Shown in pieces: positions 1 to 8,383 of a stretch of 64,000 nucleotides of DNA. The notes beneath the pieces were generated by a model, which was not told the origin of the DNA, searched no databases, and saw nothing but the letters and a program-made list of their open reading frames with translations. The DNA lies in NCBI GenBank assembly GCA_004297225.1, contig SCUI01000013.1, positions 310,001 through 374,000 on the forward strand. Direction: 5' to 3'. Source of the DNA: Lysobacteraceae bacterium (GTDB lineage Bacteria; Pseudomonadota; Gammaproteobacteria; Xanthomonadales; Xanthomonadaceae). Every line of letters begins with the position of its first letter. Position 1 is the first letter of the stretch. The position numbers and the translations under genes were made by a program.

Positions 1-391
1 CCTCTGCCTCGGTGGGTAGCGCCACCCAGGCCTGGATACCGTGCATCGGGCCGCCGTGCTCGCGCGCCTGTTCGAAGCGTTCCGAATGGGTGATGCCGCG
101 GCCGGCGGTCATCCAGTTCACCTCGCCCGGGCGGATCGGCTGCGCCGAACCGACGCTGTCGCGGTGCATCATCTCGCCGGCGAACAGGTAGGTGATCGTC
201 GACAGGCCGATGTGCGGGTGCGGGCGCACGTCCATCGAGCGCGGGATACCCGGCGGGAAATCGACCGGGCCGATGTGGTCGAAGAAGATGAACGGCCCGA
301 CCATCCGCTGCAGCCGGAACGGCAGCACGCGACCGACCTCGAAGCCGCCGCCGAGGTCCTTGCGCCGTTGTTCGATGATCCGTTCGACCAT
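1..391 (-). CDS. Pirin family protein, N-terminal part (runs off the left edge)
   Basis: The reading frame begins with ATG at 391 and stays open to base 1, giving the first 130 residues of a pirin-type cupin. Typical pirin features are visible: an early FIFFDHIGP segment, [13 protein letters not shown] with metal-ligand histidines (residues about 57-70), MHRDSVGS, and GRGITHSER. Pirins are cupin-fold iron or nickel proteins, some with quercetinase activity; the substrate here is unknown. The start is supported by a TATTAT hexamer (398-403) exactly 6 bases upstream and no Shine-Dalgarno site, which suggests a leaderless transcript. It is divergent from the MFS gene. The C-terminal cupin half is outside the window. 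Confidence 0.9.
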   Translation of the reverse strand, partial: MVERIIEQRRKDLGGGFEVGRVLPFRLQRMVGPFIFFDHIGPVDFPPGIPRSMDVRPHPHIGLSTITYLFAGEMMHRDSVGSAQPIRPGEVNWMTAGRGITHSERFEQAREHGGPMHGIQAWVALPTEAE

Positions 392-397
392 GCCCCG

Positions 398-403
398 ATA
401 ATA
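398..403 (-). promoter_or_regulatory. -10 element (TATTAT) for the pirin gene
   Basis: TATTAT on the minus strand ends 6 bases before the pirin ATG, so transcription should begin at or next to the start codon. No clear -35 was seen. Confidence 0.5.
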
Positions 404-472
404 CCCGGATGCTTCCGGCCGGTCGCCCGAGCCTGTACCGTTCGCTGTTGCAGTCGCCGGGGAACCTTGGGA

Positions 473-1681
473 ATGGAGGCGGAGCGCTCGCGGAGCCAGG
501 TGGTCCCGATGCGCCGGCTGGCCTTGCTGCTGGGCGGGCTGGCGATGTTCGGCCCGTTCTCGATCGACACGATCTTCCCGGCGTTCCCGGCGATCGGTGC
601 GGAACTGGGCGCCGACAAGCTGGCGATGCAGCAGACCATCAGCATCTACCTGGTCGCCTACGCGCTGATGAGCGTGGTGCACGGACCGCTGTCGGATGCG
701 ATCGGGCGCCGCAAGGTGATCCTCGGCGGCCTGGCGGTGTTCGCGATCGCCTCCGCCGGCTGCGCGCTGGCGACCGATTTCGGCACGCTGCTGGCGTTCC
801 GCACGCTGCAGGGATTGTCCGCCGGCGTCGGCCTGATCGTCGGCCGCGCGGTGATCCGCGACGTGCTGCATGGCGACGACGCGCAGCGGCTGATGAGCCA
901 GGTGTCGATGATCTTCGGCATCGCACCCGCGATCGCGCCGATCATCGGCGGCTGGCTGCTCGGCTGGAGCCACTGGCCGATGATCTTCTGGTTCCTGGTG
1001 GCCTGGGCGCTGGCGCTGCTGGCTGCCACCTGGTGGGGCCTGCCGGAAACCCACCCGGCCGCGGAGCGGCTGGTGCCCGAACCGTCGCGGCTGCTGCGCG
1101 ACTACTGGGGCATCTTCGCCAATCCGCGCTTCCAGCGGCTGGCGGCGGCGGGTACCTTCAACTTCGGCGCGCTGTTCCTTTACATCGCCTCGGCGCCGGC
1201 GTTCGTGCTCGACCTGCTGCGCCTGGACGAAAAGAGTTTCGCCTGGTTCTTCGTGCCGATGATCGGGGGGATGATGCTGGGGGCGTGGACCTCGGGTCGC
1301 ATCGCCGGCAAGGTCGCGGGCGTGAGCCAGGTGCGCGCGGGCTTCGCCTGCTGCGGCGTGGCGATGGTGGCCAACCTGGGTTATTACGCACTGGTGGCGG
1401 AACCGTCGGTGCCGTGGGCGGTGATGCCGATGGCGCTGAATTCGTTCGGCATCGCGCTCGTGTTCCCGATCCTGACGCTGGCGATCCTGGACATGTACCC
1501 GCGCCAGCGCGGCAGCGCCTCCTCGTTGCAGGCCTTCACCGGCCTGGTGATCAACGCGCTGATCGCCGGCGTGCTTTCGCCGATGGTCAGCGGCAGCGGC
1601 ATCGCGCTGGCGATCGGCGCCGCGCTGTTCGCCTTCGCCGCCTGGGCGTTCTGGCGCTGGGAACTCCACGCCAGCGGCTAG
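473..1681 (+). CDS. MFS multidrug efflux transporter, Bcr/CflA family
   Basis: A 402-residue, 12-transmembrane-segment major facilitator of the Bcr/CflA drug-resistance branch, expected to export small hydrophobic molecules by proton antiport across the inner membrane. Seen directly: the N-terminal [16 protein letters not shown] segment typical of Bcr, and the motif A-like loop [16 protein letters not shown] between segments 2 and 3. ATG 473 was chosen because GGGGA lies 9 bases upstream; ATG 509 (12 codons later) is a possible alternative. The 3' end overlaps the convergent Rieske gene by 4 bases, sharing complementary TAG stops. Substrate cannot be told from sequence. Confidence 0.88.
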   Translation: MEAERSRSQVVPMRRLALLLGGLAMFGPFSIDTIFPAFPAIGAELGADKLAMQQTISIYLVAYALMSVVHGPLSDAIGRRKVILGGLAVFAIASAGCALATDFGTLLAFRTLQGLSAGVGLIVGRAVIRDVLHGDDAQRLMSQVSMIFGIAPAIAPIIGGWLLGWSHWPMIFWFLVAWALALLAATWWGLPETHPAAERLVPEPSRLLRDYWGIFANPRFQRLAAAGTFNFGALFLYIASAPAFVLDLLRLDEKSFAWFFVPMIGGMMLGAWTSGRIAGKVAGVSQVRAGFACCGVAMVANLGYYALVAEPSVPWAVMPMALNSFGIALVFPILTLAILDMYPRQRGSASSLQAFTGLVINALIAGVLSPMVSGSGIALAIGAALFAFAAWAFWRWELHASG

Positions 1682-2700
1682 GTCCCTTCGTACGCCTCGC
1701 GGAGCAAGGCATGGAAGTGGGCGAGGGCGGTTTCGCGCAGGGGATTGAGCGGGCCGCTGGAGTAGGAGCCAGAGGCGAGACCGCGCTGCACGGTCTCGCA
1801 GATCCCGATGTCCTCGTGCTGCACCTCGTCGCTGAAGGCGAGGTCGGCATCGGCGGATTGCTCGTTGCCGGGCGCGTAATAGGTGTCGAACTCGACCCGG
1901 CAGCGATCCACGCCCAGCGGCACCACGCGATTGGTCTGCAGGCGGCCCGGCAGCACGTTGAGCATGGTGTTCGGCCACAGCCACCAGTACAGGGCATCGC
2001 CGTCGCCGTAGAGCGCCGGATCGCTTTCCAGCGGGCTCCACTGCAATGCGCTCCACGGCGCCAGCTCGGTCCGGTAGCTGCGGTAGTCGAGCATCCGGTT
2101 GAGCGCGGGATGCACGTGCGGGACGTGGTAGCCCTCGAGGAAGTTGTCGACGTAGACCTTCCAGTTGCAGGCGATCTCGTAGGCGGCACGGCGATGGCCC
2201 GAGTACGTCGCCAGCTCGCGCCCCGGTCCGAGGCGCTCCTCGATGCCGGCGACCAGGGCATCGAATGGCGCAGCCGCCGCCGCGTCCACGCTGGCGAACA
2301 CCAGGCCCTGCCATTCGCGCACGTCCAGCCGTGGCAACTGGATGGTGTCCACTTCGAAACCTTCCGCGCCCTGCATTTCCGGCGCGGACCGCAGCCGGCC
2401 CTCGAGCGTGTAGGTCCAGCCGTGGTACTTGCAGCGCAGCGATTTCGCCGCCAGCCCGTCGCACAGCGCGATCGGACCGGCGCGGTGCCTGCAGACGTTG
2501 TGGAACGCGCGCAAGGCGCCGTCGGCGCCGCGCACGGCGATCACCGGCAGGCCCGCGCAGTCGGCGACGACATGGTCGCCGGGGGCGCGCAAGCGGCTGG
2601 CGTGGCCCAGCAGGTGCCAGCCGCGATCGAACACCCGCGCCCGTTCCACCGCAACCGTCGAAGGCTCGCAATACCAGGGGGCGGGCAGGGCTTCGATCAT
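1678..2700 (-). CDS. Rieske non-heme iron oxygenase, catalytic subunit
   Basis: A 340-residue ring-hydroxylating-type oxygenase alpha subunit. The Rieske [2Fe-2S] ligands are C70-x-H72 (CRHRAG) and C90-x2-H93 (CKYHGWTY). The mononuclear iron site is in [18 protein letters not shown] with bridging Asp185 and histidines 192 and 195 or 197. The family includes aromatic dioxygenases and the choline, carnitine and glycine-betaine monooxygenases. The short length and the lack of an adjacent beta subunit or reductase gene fit the quaternary-amine or demethylase-like groups, but the substrate is not determined. A CATACT hexamer lies 8 bases before ATG 2700 and no ribosome binding site is evident. Confidence 0.85.
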   Translation of the reverse strand: MIEALPAPWYCEPSTVAVERARVFDRGWHLLGHASRLRAPGDHVVADCAGLPVIAVRGADGALRAFHNVCRHRAGPIALCDGLAAKSLRCKYHGWTYTLEGRLRSAPEMQGAEGFEVDTIQLPRLDVREWQGLVFASVDAAAAAPFDALVAGIEERLGPGRELATYSGHRRAAYEIACNWKVYVDNFLEGYHVPHVHPALNRMLDYRSYRTELAPWSALQWSPLESDPALYGDGDALYWWLWPNTMLNVLPGRLQTNRVVPLGVDRCRVEFDTYYAPGNEQSADADLAFSDEVQHEDIGICETVQRGLASGSYSSGPLNPLRETALAHFHALLREAYEGT

Positions 2701-2717
2701 CCGCGCCCAGTATGCAA

Positions 2718-2743
2718 GAAGGCCGGCGTTTCCGCCGGCCTTC
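2718..2743 (-). terminator. Strong hairpin between the small secreted protein gene and the Rieske gene
   Basis: GAAGGCCGGCG and CGCCGGCCTTC form a perfect 11-bp stem with a 4-base loop. It lies just downstream of the 98-residue gene and just before the Rieske gene on the same strand. There is no long U-tract, so it may be a weak terminator or mRNA-end stabiliser. Confidence 0.55.
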
Positions 2744-2768
2744 CCGTGTGCTGCCGTGGCGCGGCGCC

Positions 2769-3065
2769 TTACTTCAGGCGCACGGTCACGCCGGTGTGGA
2801 TCTCGATCTGGGCCGGGGCCTCGACGGTGCCATCGGCATGCTTGCGGACGACGACGTACGTGCCGAGGGGAATCCGGCGCATGGTGTACTTGCCGTCTTC
2901 CTTGACCGTGATCTCGCGGACGAATCCGCTGTCCACGCCCTTGACCTGGATCGTGTCGCCAGCCGCGGCGACGCCCTGGATATGGCCGGCGCTGGATTGC
3001 GCCTGGGCCAGCCCGGCCGAGCCGAGCAGCAGTGCCGCGGTTGCGGCGATGACGCGGAACTTCAT
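2769..3065 (-). CDS. Small secreted protein with carboxypeptidase-regulatory-like fold
   Basis: A 98-residue protein with a clear signal peptide ([18 protein letters not shown]..., predicted cleavage after AQA at residue 22) and a mature part of about 76 residues rich in beta strands ([32 protein letters not shown]), resembling the carboxypeptidase regulatory-like beta-sandwich in which [13 protein letters not shown] forms the typical hairpin. Function unknown; probably periplasmic. ATG 3065 is preceded by GAAGGG at a good distance; a TTG five codons upstream is less likely. It stands alone between the M2 peptidase and the Rieske gene. Confidence 0.72.
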   Translation of the reverse strand: MKFRVIAATAALLLGSAGLAQAQSSAGHIQGVAAAGDTIQVKGVDSGFVREITVKEDGKYTMRRIPLGTYVVVRKHADGTVEAPAQIEIHTGVTVRLK

Positions 3066-3134
3066 GGTGATGCCCTTCAATGGGGGGTACCCGCAGCGTA
3101 GCCCCGCGTGAAGGGTGGGTGAAGTGACCTTGGT

Positions 3135-3159
3135 CAGGCCCCCGGCTTCCGCGGGCCTG
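3135..3159 (-). terminator. Possible terminator hairpin after the M2 peptidase gene
   Basis: CAGGCCC and GGGCCTG flank an inner CGG/CCG pair, giving a near-perfect hairpin 33 bases past the M2 peptidase stop. No U-tract follows on the minus strand. Confidence 0.35.
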
Positions 3160-3191
3160 CCGTTACGGGTCCGTTCACATGCGGAGCCGCG

Positions 3192-5207
3192 TCATTGCCC
3201 CCGTGTCCCCTTGTCGTCGTCGATCGTGGTGGTCGCGGCGGTCGTCCCGTCCGCGTTCCAGCCGCAGCTGCGGCCGGCGTTCTGCTGCTGCAGCCATTCC
3301 TGCAGCGGGGCGAAGTACTCCAGCACGGCCGAGGCGTCCATCCGCTCCTTGCCGGTGAGTTCCTTGAGCGTCTTCTGCCATGGCTGGCTGGCGCCGCGGG
3401 CGAGCATCGCCTCGTACAGGTCACCGGCCTTCTTGTCGCCGTAGAAGCTGCACTCGTACAGCGGGCCCTTCCAGCCGGCGGCATCGCACAGCGACTTGTA
3501 GAACTGGAACTGCAGCACGTGCGCGAGGAAGTAGCGGGTGTAGGGGGTGTTCCCCGGCACGTGGTACTTGGCGCCCGGGTCGAAGAACTCCTCGCCGCGC
3601 TCGGCGACCGGGGCGACGCCCTGGTACTTCGCCTTCAGGTCCCACCAGGCCTGGTTGTACTGGTCCGGCTTGATCGAACCGTCGAACACGCCCCAGCGCC
3701 AGCGGTCGATCATCAGGCCGAAGGGCAGGAACGCCACCTTGGCCAGCGCCATGCGCATCTGCGCGTTGATCAGCGCCTCGTGCGTCTGTTGCTGCGCATC
3801 GACCAGGCCGATCGATTCGAGGTACTTCGGCGTCATCGACAGCACGATGGTATCGCCGATCGCCTCGTGGAAGCCGTCGTTGGCGCCGGCCTGGAAGATC
3901 GGCGGCAGCTTGTTGTAGGCCAGGTAGTAATAGACGTGGCCGAGCTCGTGGTAGATGGTGGTGAAGTCTTCCTCGTTCGGCTTGATGCACATCTTGGTGC
4001 GCACGTCGCCGGCCATGTCCATGTCCCAGGCGCTGGCGTGGCAGACCACGTCGCGGTCGCGCGGCTTGATGAACTGGGTCTTTTCCCAATAACTGTCGGG
4101 CAGCTTGGGCATGCCCAGCGAGACGTAGAAGTCCTGCGCGCGGCCGGTCATGTCCTTGGCCATCGCCAGCTGCGCCTCGCGGTCGACCTCGACCAGCTCG
4201 GCGGGCGAGGGCACCCCGGCGTGCCTGGCGAGCATCGCGGTGTAGTCCTGCTGGAACTTCCGCTGCAGCGCGCCGGTGATGTCCAGGCCGCCGGCATCCT
4301 GGTACGGCTGCAGCAGGTCCCACAGGTTGCCCCAGTCCTGCTGCCACATGTTGCCCATCAGGTGCGCGGGCAGCATGCCGCCGGCGACCTCGCCCTTGCC
4401 GACGCCGTAGGTCGCTTCCAGGCGGGTGCGGGTGTAGCAATGCAGTTGCTCGTAGAGCGGCTTGACCTGGGTCCACAGGCGGTCGGTTTCGGCCGCGATC
4501 TGCGCCGGCGGCATGTCGTAGCCCGCGCGCCACAGCTCGCCCGCGTCGGCGAAGCCCATGTCCTTGGCGCCTTCGTTGACCAGCTGCACGAAGCGCACGT
4601 AGTCCTCGCGCATCGGTTTGGAGATGGTGTGCCAGCCGCGCCAGGCATCGAGCTGGGCGTCGTAGTCGCGATTGCTCCGCAGCACGTCCTCGAGCTCGCC
4701 GAGCTGCCGGCACGACTTCTCGTCGTTCGGGTCGGTGCAGTACTTGCCCGAGCCGTACATCCCCTCCATCTTCGTGGCGATCTTCGTCAGCTCCGCCAGC
4801 TTGGCCGGGTCGCGTGGCGCCGGCATCGCGGTCATCAGCTTCAGCAGCGTCATCGCCCGCGCGGTCTCGGCCGACATCGGCTTGCCCTCGAAGCGCCGGG
4901 CCTGCTCGATCCAGCCGTTGAGCTGGGTCAGCCAGCGCTCGTTGGCCTTGGCGGCGATGAGTTCGCTGTCGCCGTTGATGTAGGTCGAGGAGATCCACTG
5001 CGCGGAGCTGAGCTCCTTGTAGGTGGCGCGCATCTCCTGGTTGACCCGGGCGATGAACTGGTCCGCGGTTTCGTCGACCGGCGCGGTGGTCGCGGCGGGG
5101 GCCGCCTCGTCGGGCGTGGGCGAGCGCTTGCAGGCGCTGATCGAGAGCGTGGCGGCGGCGGCGATCGAGATCGCGAGCAGGGTCGGCTTCAGGGGCCAGG
5201 GCTTCAT
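3192..5207 (-). CDS. M2 family dicarboxypeptidase (ACE-like), lipoprotein
   Basis: A 671-residue zinc metallopeptidase homologous to angiotensin-converting enzyme. The zinc motif HELGH is near residue 419, with the downstream glutamate ligand in GFHEAIGD about 25 residues later. FDPGAKYHVPGNTPYTRYF matches the conserved C-terminal ACE region. The N-terminus has a lipoprotein signal with lipobox SISAC (Cys26), so the enzyme should be membrane-anchored and periplasmic, releasing dipeptides from peptide C-termini. ATG 5207 has GAGGA 7 bases upstream. Length is typical for bacterial M2 peptidases. It is monocistronic by appearance. Confidence 0.93.
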   Translation of the reverse strand: MKPWPLKPTLLAISIAAAATLSISACKRSPTPDEAAPAATTAPVDETADQFIARVNQEMRATYKELSSAQWISSTYINGDSELIAAKANERWLTQLNGWIEQARRFEGKPMSAETARAMTLLKLMTAMPAPRDPAKLAELTKIATKMEGMYGSGKYCTDPNDEKSCRQLGELEDVLRSNRDYDAQLDAWRGWHTISKPMREDYVRFVQLVNEGAKDMGFADAGELWRAGYDMPPAQIAAETDRLWTQVKPLYEQLHCYTRTRLEATYGVGKGEVAGGMLPAHLMGNMWQQDWGNLWDLLQPYQDAGGLDITGALQRKFQQDYTAMLARHAGVPSPAELVEVDREAQLAMAKDMTGRAQDFYVSLGMPKLPDSYWEKTQFIKPRDRDVVCHASAWDMDMAGDVRTKMCIKPNEEDFTTIYHELGHVYYYLAYNKLPPIFQAGANDGFHEAIGDTIVLSMTPKYLESIGLVDAQQQTHEALINAQMRMALAKVAFLPFGLMIDRWRWGVFDGSIKPDQYNQAWWDLKAKYQGVAPVAERGEEFFDPGAKYHVPGNTPYTRYFLAHVLQFQFYKSLCDAAGWKGPLYECSFYGDKKAGDLYEAMLARGASQPWQKTLKELTGKERMDASAVLEYFAPLQEWLQQQNAGRSCGWNADGTTAATTTIDDDKGTRGQ

Positions 5208-5242
5208 GGCGCGGTCCTCGATGGTGCGGGAAAAGGCCGAGG

Positions 5243-5734
5243 CTACACGAGGAGGCGGGCGCCGGTCACGAGGCCGGCCCTTTGCAGCCAGGCCCATGCC
5301 TCGTCGGCGTCGCGCTCGACGTAGGCGGCGGCCGAACCCAGCCGGAAGGTGTAGCCCCAGGCATCCATGTCGGCGAGGATGCGCGCGGCGCCGGTGCCGG
5401 GCAGGGCGTCGGCCAGCAGCGACTGCAACACGCAGGCGGCATCCTCCTCCTCGATGGAATCGCTGGCGTCGGTGTGGATGGCGGCGCGGCGCTCGGCCGG
5501 CGCGACGATCAGGTGCGCGGCTTCGTGCAGCAGCGAATGCACCGGCGTGTCGGCGCGCGCATGCACGGTGCCGCCGACCAGCCCGGCCTCGGGTTCACCC
5601 CAGTAGCTGCCCGGGATCGGCGCGCCTTCGGCGACGAGTTCGAAACGCAACCCGTAGCGCGCAAGCAGCGCGACCACGGGCTCGAGCGGGATCTCCCGGA
5701 GCAGGAGGACCTCAGGCGGTCGCGGCGCGTCCAT
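5243..5734 (-). CDS. Conserved protein with HEXXH motif, distal gene of the min operon
   Basis: A 163-residue soluble protein not recognised as a named family. It carries [11 protein letters not shown] (residues about 69-79), an HEXXH pattern used by zinc metallopeptidases, followed by an acidic stretch [10 protein letters not shown] that could supply a third ligand. No signal peptide or membrane segment. Its ATG (5734) lies inside the 3' end of minE, a 23-base overlap that implies translational coupling. Whether it acts on division or is simply co-transcribed is unknown; peptidase activity is an inference from the motif alone. Confidence 0.7.
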   Translation of the reverse strand: MDAPRPPEVLLLREIPLEPVVALLARYGLRFELVAEGAPIPGSYWGEPEAGLVGGTVHARADTPVHSLLHEAAHLIVAPAERRAAIHTDASDSIEEEDAACVLQSLLADALPGTGAARILADMDAWGYTFRLGSAAAYVERDADEAWAWLQRAGLVTGARLLV

Positions 5735-5975
5735 CGGGCAGCGACACCGAGATGTCGAGCACGTCGTGCTCGCCGTCCTTGACCAGGTCGACCTTCACCG
5801 CCTCGACGTCGACGTTGACGTACTTGCGGATCACCTCGAGCAATTCGCGGCGCAGCAGCGGCAGGTAGTCCGGGCCGCCGTGGGTGCTGCGCTCCTGCGC
5901 GATGATGATGCGCAGGCGGTCCTTGGCGATCGAGGCGGTGTTCTTCTTCGCCTTGAGGAAATCGAACATGCCCAT
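5712..5975 (-). CDS. minE: Cell division topological specificity factor MinE
   Basis: An 87-residue MinE. The N-terminal membrane-targeting/anti-MinCD helix begins [20 protein letters not shown], followed by [11 protein letters not shown], the MinD-contact strand, and the C-terminal topological specificity domain ([17 protein letters not shown]). It stimulates MinD ATPase and drives pole-to-pole oscillation so that FtsZ assembles at midcell. It starts 3 bases after the minD stop. The start at 5975 was preferred over an in-frame ATG two codons later because the family begins MG(L/M)(F/L)DF. Confidence 0.96.
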   Translation of the reverse strand: MGMFDFLKAKKNTASIAKDRLRIIIAQERSTHGGPDYLPLLRRELLEVIRKYVNVDVEAVKVDLVKDGEHDVLDISVSLPDGRAATA

Positions 5976-5978
5976 GCC

Positions 5979-6788
5979 TCAACCCCCGAAGAGCTTGCTG
6001 AAGAAGCCCTTCTTTTCCATCTGGGTGAAGCGCATCGGCCGCTGCTCGCCCATCAGGCGGGCGACGGCGTCGTCGTAGGCCTGGCCGGCCGGCGATTCGA
6101 GGTCGAGGATGACGGGTTCTCCCTTGTTGGAGGCGTTGAGCACGTCGCCGGATTCGGGGATGACGCCAATGGTCTTCAGGCCCAGCACTTCCTCCACGTC
6201 GGTGACCGACAGCATCTCGCCGCCTTCCACGCGCGCGGGGTTGTAACGGGTGAGCAACAGGTGTTCGGCGACGCGCTCGCCGTTCTCGGCGCGGCGGGTC
6301 TTGGAGGCGAGCAGGCCGAGGATGCGGTCGGAGTCGCGCACGCTCGACACTTCCGGGTTCACCACCACCACCGCCTGGTCGGCGAAATACATCGCCAGGA
6401 ACGCGCCCTTCTCGATGCCGGCCGGCGAGTCGCAGACGATGTAGTCGAACCCGTCCTCGGCGAGGTCGTTGAGCACCTTCTCCACGCCCTCCTTGGTCAG
6501 CGCGTCCTTGTCGCGGGTCTGCGAGGCTGCGAGCACGAACAGCGAGTCGTAGCGCTTGTCCTTGATCATCGCCTGCTTCAGCGAAGCCTCGCCCTGGATC
6601 ACGTTGACGAAGTCGTAGACCACCCGGCGCTCGCAACCCATGATCAGGTCGAGGTTGCGGAGGCCGACGTCGAAATCGATGACCGCGACCTTCTTGCCGC
6701 TGCGGGCGAGGCCGCAGGCGAGGCTGGCGCTGGTGGTGGTCTTGCCGACGCCGCCCTTGCCGGACGTGACTACGATGATTTCAGCCAA
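5979..6788 (-). CDS. minD: Septum site-determining ATPase MinD
   Basis: A 269-residue ParA/MinD-type ATPase that binds the membrane in its ATP form, recruits MinC and is released by MinE. The deviant Walker A motif is SGKGGVGKTTT (residues 9-19), and FDVGLRNLDL and CDSPAGIEKG are the family switch motifs. The C-terminal amphipathic membrane helix is GFFSKLFGG. The start codon is TTG (6788), with GGAG 7 bases upstream; no ATG fits the conserved N-terminus MAEIIVVTSGKGG. This rare start may keep MinD levels low relative to its neighbours. Confidence 0.97.
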   Translation of the reverse strand: MAEIIVVTSGKGGVGKTTTSASLACGLARSGKKVAVIDFDVGLRNLDLIMGCERRVVYDFVNVIQGEASLKQAMIKDKRYDSLFVLAASQTRDKDALTKEGVEKVLNDLAEDGFDYIVCDSPAGIEKGAFLAMYFADQAVVVVNPEVSSVRDSDRILGLLASKTRRAENGERVAEHLLLTRYNPARVEGGEMLSVTDVEEVLGLKTIGVIPESGDVLNASNKGEPVILDLESPAGQAYDDAVARLMGEQRPMRFTQMEKKGFFSKLFGG

Positions 6789-6835
6789 AGGGGTTCTCCA
6801 GGCGACGTATGTGGATGCGGGTATGGTCGGGCAGT

Positions 6836-7627
6836 CTATTCCATGGGATCAACGCGCAACTGCCCGCCATCCAGCCAGACCTGCACGGGCTTGCCGCGCA
6901 GCTCGCGGGGAATCTCGTCGAGCACCTTGTAGTGGCCGGCGACCGCGACCAGTTCGGCATGGAATTCGCGGCAGAAGATGCGTGCCTTTTCGTTGCCCTG
7001 CGCGCCGGCCAGCGCGCGCCCGCGCAGCGCGCCGTAGATGTGGATGGAGCCGTCGGCGATGACCTCCGCGCCTGCGCCCACGGCGGCGACCACGGTCAGG
7101 TCGCGATGCTCGGCATAGAGCTCCTGGCCAGAGCGAACGGGGGCCAGCTGGACCAGCCCGGGTTCGGAAACGGCTGGCGCCGGGGCCTCCCTGGCGGGAG
7201 CGACGGGAGCCGCGACGCTTTTCGTGGCTGCTTCGTTCGCGGCTTCCGCCGCTCCCACATGGGGAGATGCGCTGCCCGGGGAAGGTTCGTAGGAAGCCCG
7301 GAACTTGGCCAGCAGCGGCAGCCCGAGCTGCTGCGCCAGCGCGTCGTTGTCCGAGGTGCCGTAGGCCAGCGCCACCGGCAGGACCCCGGCTTCACGCAGG
7401 GCGTCGATCAACGACTGCGCCGTGGCCTGGTCCGGGGTCTTCGCCAGGCCGCCGAAATCCACGACCACCGCGGCGCGGGCGAACAGCTTGGGCGCCCGTG
7501 CCACGCGCTCGCGCATCTCGGCGGCCAGCTGGGCGACATCCAGCGTACGCACGCGCAGGTTGGCGATGCCGACCTGGCCGATCTTCAGTTCGCCGGCAGG
7601 CTCGTAATCCATCCGCGCGGCCGCCAT
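6836..7627 (-). CDS. minC: Septum site-determining protein MinC
   Basis: A 263-residue FtsZ-assembly inhibitor recruited by MinD. The N-terminal FtsZ-binding domain spans about residues 8-105 ([20 protein letters not shown] onward). The C-terminal beta-helix dimer/MinD-binding domain runs from about 160 ([20 protein letters not shown]) to 263. The Ala/Pro-rich linker between them is encoded by an inverted pair of palindromic repeats (7196-7256). ATG 7627 begins 1 base after the GNAT stop and aligns with the Xanthomonas N-terminus; upstream in-frame starts would extend it into the GNAT gene. Confidence 0.96.
   Translation of the reverse strand: MAAARMDYEPAGELKIGQVGIANLRVRTLDVAQLAAEMRERVARAPKLFARAAVVVDFGGLAKTPDQATAQSLIDALREAGVLPVALAYGTSDNDALAQQLGLPLLAKFRASYEPSPGSASPHVGAAEAANEAATKSVAAPVAPAREAPAPAVSEPGLVQLAPVRSGQELYAEHRDLTVVAAVGAGAEVIADGSIHIYGALRGRALAGAQGNEKARIFCREFHAELVAVAGHYKVLDEIPRELRGKPVQVWLDGGQLRVDPME
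7196..7256. repeat. Inverted pair of GGGAGCGGC-type palindromic repeats (REP doublet) inside minC
   Basis: Copy A is at 7196-7215 and copy B, in opposite orientation, at 7237-7256. They match at 18 of 20 positions (core GGGAGCGGC with GCCGCGA). Each is itself palindromic, and the pair flanks 21 bases, the arrangement called a REPIN in Pseudomonas. It lies in frame and encodes the MinC inter-domain linker. Confidence 0.72.
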
Positions 7628-7628
7628 C

Positions 7629-8240
7629 TCAGGTGCCGGTCGCGAGTTGCGGTTCGCCATGCGCCGGGTGCCGCGGCGGCGCGATCCAGGGCACGTCCGG
7701 CAGGTCGCTGCCGTAGGTGTCCTTCACCCACGCGTAGCTGCACAGTTCCTTGAGCTGCATGGACGCGCGCGGGCCCGGCGAGCTGCCGTCGCCAGGCATC
7801 ACGTGCTGGCCGATTTCCCGGAAGCCGAAGCTGCCGTGGAACAGCAGCGCCGGGTCGCTGTCGGCGTCGAGGAACACCTCGCAGGCCAGCAGCGGGTGCC
7901 GCAGCTCGGAGTGGCTCTGCACGTCGGCGTACAGCGCGCGGCCGACGCCACCGCCGCGCCGGCGGCTGGCGACCACGATGCGGTCGATGTAGAAGAAATC
8001 CGGGTAGCGCTCGCGGAACCAGCGGAAATTGCTGCTGTCGTGGCCCGAGTCCGGGCCGAACCCGACCAGGAAGCCTGCCAGCATGCCGTCGCGCTCGGCG
8101 ATCCGGAAGTAGTCGGCCTCGGTGTAGAAGCGTCGCAGCCGGGCCGAGTCCAGCGGCAGGATCGCGGGACCTGCGGCGTTGTTGAGGGCAAGGACGGAAT
8201 CCAGCTCGTGCTCGCGCACGTCGCGGATGGCGATCGACAT
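7629..8240 (-). CDS. GNAT family N-acetyltransferase, first gene of the min operon
   Basis: A 203-residue acetyltransferase of the GCN5 fold. The acetyl-CoA-binding motif is in [20 protein letters not shown] (residues about 97-116), preceded by the beta-4 strand FFYIDRI. The substrate (protein, amino acid or small molecule) is unknown. ATG 8240 is supported by GGAG at 6 bases; a TTG nine codons upstream is rejected. The stop is separated from minC by 1 base, so the GNAT and min genes should be one transcript, with the likely promoter at 8276-8281. Confidence 0.85.
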   Translation of the reverse strand: MSIAIRDVREHELDSVLALNNAAGPAILPLDSARLRRFYTEADYFRIAERDGMLAGFLVGFGPDSGHDSSNFRWFRERYPDFFYIDRIVVASRRRGGGVGRALYADVQSHSELRHPLLACEVFLDADSDPALLFHGSFGFREIGQHVMPGDGSSPGPRASMQLKELCSYAWVKDTYGSDLPDVPWIAPPRHPAHGEPQLATGT

Positions 8241-8275
8241 TCCTGACTCCGGCTTCGTGGACTGCAAGCCCCGGG

Positions 8276-8281
8276 ATTATC
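8276..8281 (-). promoter_or_regulatory. -10 element (GATAAT) for the GNAT-minCDE operon
   Basis: GATAAT on the minus strand lies 35 bases before the GNAT start. No good -35 was seen at 17 bases; a 16-base perfect palindrome (8306-8321, CGCGGCCCGGGCCGCG) sits just upstream of where a -35 would be. Confidence 0.45.
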
Positions 8282-8372
8282 GCATGGCCTCCGGGACGCG
8301 GCGACCGCGGCCCGGGCCGCGACCGGCGGGCGGCATGACTTTCGTGGGAGCCATCGCCGGCCTGCTTGCGCC

Positions 8373-8378
8373 TAAGAT
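8373..8378 (+). promoter_or_regulatory. -10 element (TAAGAT) for the sensor kinase gene
   Basis: TAAGAT ends 5 bases before ATG 8384 with no ribosome binding site between, so the message is probably leaderless. Confidence 0.5.
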
Positions 8379-8383
8379 GCCGC

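Noticed and set aside
409-3111. Very long open frames in the wrong frames or strands (for example 409-3111, 52836-57614 minus, 14035-17337 minus)
   Set aside because: They mirror real genes in high-GC DNA, have Arg/Ala/Pro-rich composition and no recognisable domains.
8306-8321. 16-base perfect palindrome CGCGGCCCGGGCCGCG as an operator
   Set aside because: Pure G/C palindromes are expected in this composition and no second copy was seen.
8340-8360. A further GGGAGC repeat before the sensor kinase (GTGGGAGCCATCGCC)
   Set aside because: Only the first half matches; the palindromic second half is missing.
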